Part shown: positions 32,360 through 33,704 of the stretch, in pieces | How the letters are laid out: every line of letters begins with the position of its first letter | How positions within the stretch are numbered: position 1 is the first letter of the stretch | NCBI GenBank assembly: GCA_029747585.1 | Contig: JAPEVF010000472.1 | Coordinates: 1-33,704, forward strand | Source: Pleurotus djamor | Taxonomy: Eukaryota > Basidiomycota > Agaricomycetes > Agaricales > Pleurotaceae | DNA: 33,704 nucleotides | Reading direction: 5' to 3' | Notes under the pieces: model-generated | The model's input: only the letters and a program-made list of their open reading frames with translations | The model's database searches: none | Told to the model about the DNA's origin: nothing | Program-made: the position numbers and the translations under genes

Positions 32360-33310
32360 GATGTTATATGTCTTGTCTCATGGTCCATGCATACCCTGGG
32401 TCTTCGCATCGTTCGTTGCATCTCTGCCCGTCCCGACCGCTCTGCCTTACCCTCTCACTCAGCAGCTCATTCACATCCTCGGAGAGACACGGATTCACAG
32501 CAAGCGGGATCTTTGGCCTCGCAAAGTGGATTCCATCAAGTCGTTGCTTGAACGTTACTCGGGCGTTCATACATAGCTCTTCGGCTCCCTCGTGACCGTT
32601 TAACGTTTAGTATTTACCCCAACCTTCGTCCCGACTCCCTACCCGTTTTCTACATTCCGGGAATCCAGCGCAATCCTTATCCCACCGCATGTGCAGGCCC
32701 CATCCGATCCAACAACACACCCCATCTCACCATGTCGAGAAGCCCTTTGCTTCCTCTCTTGTCACATCATCTCGCGGCAAAAGCACTGGCAGCCGCGCCT
32801 CCATCGCGTCGCTCCTTTTCCCATCAACGAGCTCGAATCATCATCATCAATATTATACGGTCTCATCCTGAGATACCCAACATGTCGGCGTCGACTGAAT
32901 GTTGTAGCCACGTCCCTCTCTTTCTTTGTATATCGTCTGTCTTCAGATTCGGACGCTGTCTCCGCCTCTACTCTACAGAGGCTGGAACGTTGCGTGCCGA
33001 AATTGATCCCTTATGAATGAATGAACGGTGAACGGTTCTTATCCACAATGAACCAAAATGAGGATGATTCACATACACATACACATAGACATGCACACTT
33101 TTTCTGTCTCGAACATTAGCGCGGGGGAGCTCGTGACGTTTTACGATCTGTGCATCCCTGAAGAACTATTAGGAACGGATGAGTGAAAGATGGGGGACAA
33201 AGGAAGGACAATGCAACAGGAAGGTCATAGGATTACCAAGGTCGTGAACGCCGGTAAGGTGGAGGAAGACCAGGGGGAAGTGCCACTGCAACGTGGAACA
33301 CAGAACATAG
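32360..33310. other. Spacer between the two divergent paralogues
   Basis: No recognised gene. A plus-strand ORF at 32732-33016 begins MSRSPLLPLLSHHLAAKAL, which looks like a mitochondrial presequence, but the rest is unconvincing. Another plus-strand ORF ends LLERYSGVHT at 32576. CACATACACATACACAT near 33070 is a short simple repeat. Confidence 0.35.
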
Positions 33311-33319
33311 AGAGTGGAA

Positions 33320-33360
33320 GATGAAAGAAGTCTTTATTCGAGCGCGTATATAAATACATC
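33320..33360 (+). promoter_or_regulatory. Conserved TATA promoter of copy 2
   Basis: GATGAAAGAAGTCTTTATTC followed by GAGCGCGTATATAAATACATC matches the promoter of copy 1 at nearly every base. TATATAAA is the likely TATA box, about 145 bp before the ATG. Confidence 0.65.
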
Positions 33361-33495
33361 TAAGCCATAACTTGAGTACAACATACATCACGACCAGCCG
33401 AGCCACCCATTTGCTTGATACGACATCGATACCGCGCATCTAATCATCTACGCAGGTACCCACACACACCTAATATTCCTAATATCGCAGCAACG

Positions 33496-33704
33496 ATGTA
33501 CCCACCGGGCCGACTAACAACGATGACACTCGCCGAGCTACAGTGGTTCTTCCTCTTCGTTCTCTTCGGCATCATAAGCGATCGAGACAGACACGAGAGC
33601 GGCAGAAAGGAACGGGAGATGAAGGAGGAAATGGAGAGGATGGAGGAGAGAATAAGGGAGTTGGAGGGCGAGAAGAGGGAGTGGGAGGCNTNGAAAGAGG
33701 ATGA
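33496..33704 (+). CDS. Small membrane-anchored coiled-coil protein, copy 2 (runs off right edge)
   Basis: The protein begins MYPPGRLTTMTLAELQWFF, with one membrane span (WFFLFVLFGII), then a charged helix HESGRKEREMKEEMERMEER and IRELEGEKREWEA. About 60% of positions match copy 1 over the first 65 residues, including AEL-WFF, ES-RE and ELEGE. The gene is open at the window edge; two N bases (33690, 33692) occur near the end. Confidence 0.65.
   Translation, partial: MYPPGRLTTMTLAELQWFFLFVLFGIISDRDRHESGRKEREMKEEMERMEERIRELEGEKREWEXXKED

Noticed and set aside
32732..33016. Small protein with mitochondrial-presequence-like start
   Set aside because: Overlaps two other equally long ORFs, and no conserved mature domain is visible.

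Overview
The window looks like nuclear DNA of a filamentous basidiomycete (Agaricomycetes type). Genes are cut by many 40-80 nt introns with GTRNGT donors and YAG acceptors. A nuclear tRNA-Asp has a short intron. Several protein families are typical of mushroom genomes: KDZ transposases of the CxC1 and CxC2 kinds, a TET/JBP-like oxygenase, a Zn2Cys6-like protein and a fungal Trk potassium transporter. Single N bases lie mostly next to homopolymers, and in some genes the reading frame changes exactly there. Some frameshifts are therefore probably sequence errors.

Layout. 1-1022: an FHA-domain protein (minus strand, runs off the left edge). 1814-1897: tRNA-Asp(GTC). 2079-2878: a short-chain dehydrogenase that has lost its NAD-binding N-terminus. 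2875-8073: an accessory block with two AT-rich segments, each bounded by the same 13-bp inverted motif. Between the segments is a decayed CxC2-type KDZ transposase, and a TET/JBP-like oxygenase truncated at its N-terminus follows. 9041-10738: a duplicated repeat protein. 11399-14262: a multi-exon hypothetical protein. 14604-16037: a Zn2Cys6-like/coiled-coil protein. 16102-16745: an LTR-like sequence that cuts a second (CxC1-type) KDZ transposase at 16746-18246.

19706-20612 is a 3-beta-HSD-like dehydrogenase missing its C-terminal part. 20964-23724 is a Trk potassium transporter with 18 recognised exons, including 8-nt and 15-nt microexons. 24023-25002 is a hAT-like MITE. 25162-26204 is a conserved-looking hypothetical gene. 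27508-28539 is a PhzF-like isomerase with a disturbed frame and active-site loop. 29735-30492 is the C-terminal lobe of an aspartic-protease-like protein. 31506-33704 holds two paralogous membrane-anchored coiled-coil genes transcribed towards each other's flanks, with matching promoters.

There is no operon-like pathway. The part that hangs together is the 2.1-18.2 kb mosaic: two different KDZ transposases, one TET/JBP-type oxygenase, and shared junction motifs exactly where genes are cut. The CxC2 KDZ has Asn at two positions that are normally Asp, each explained by one CpG C-to-T transition. This fits a locus where transposons, cytosine modification and deamination have interacted; that last step is inference.
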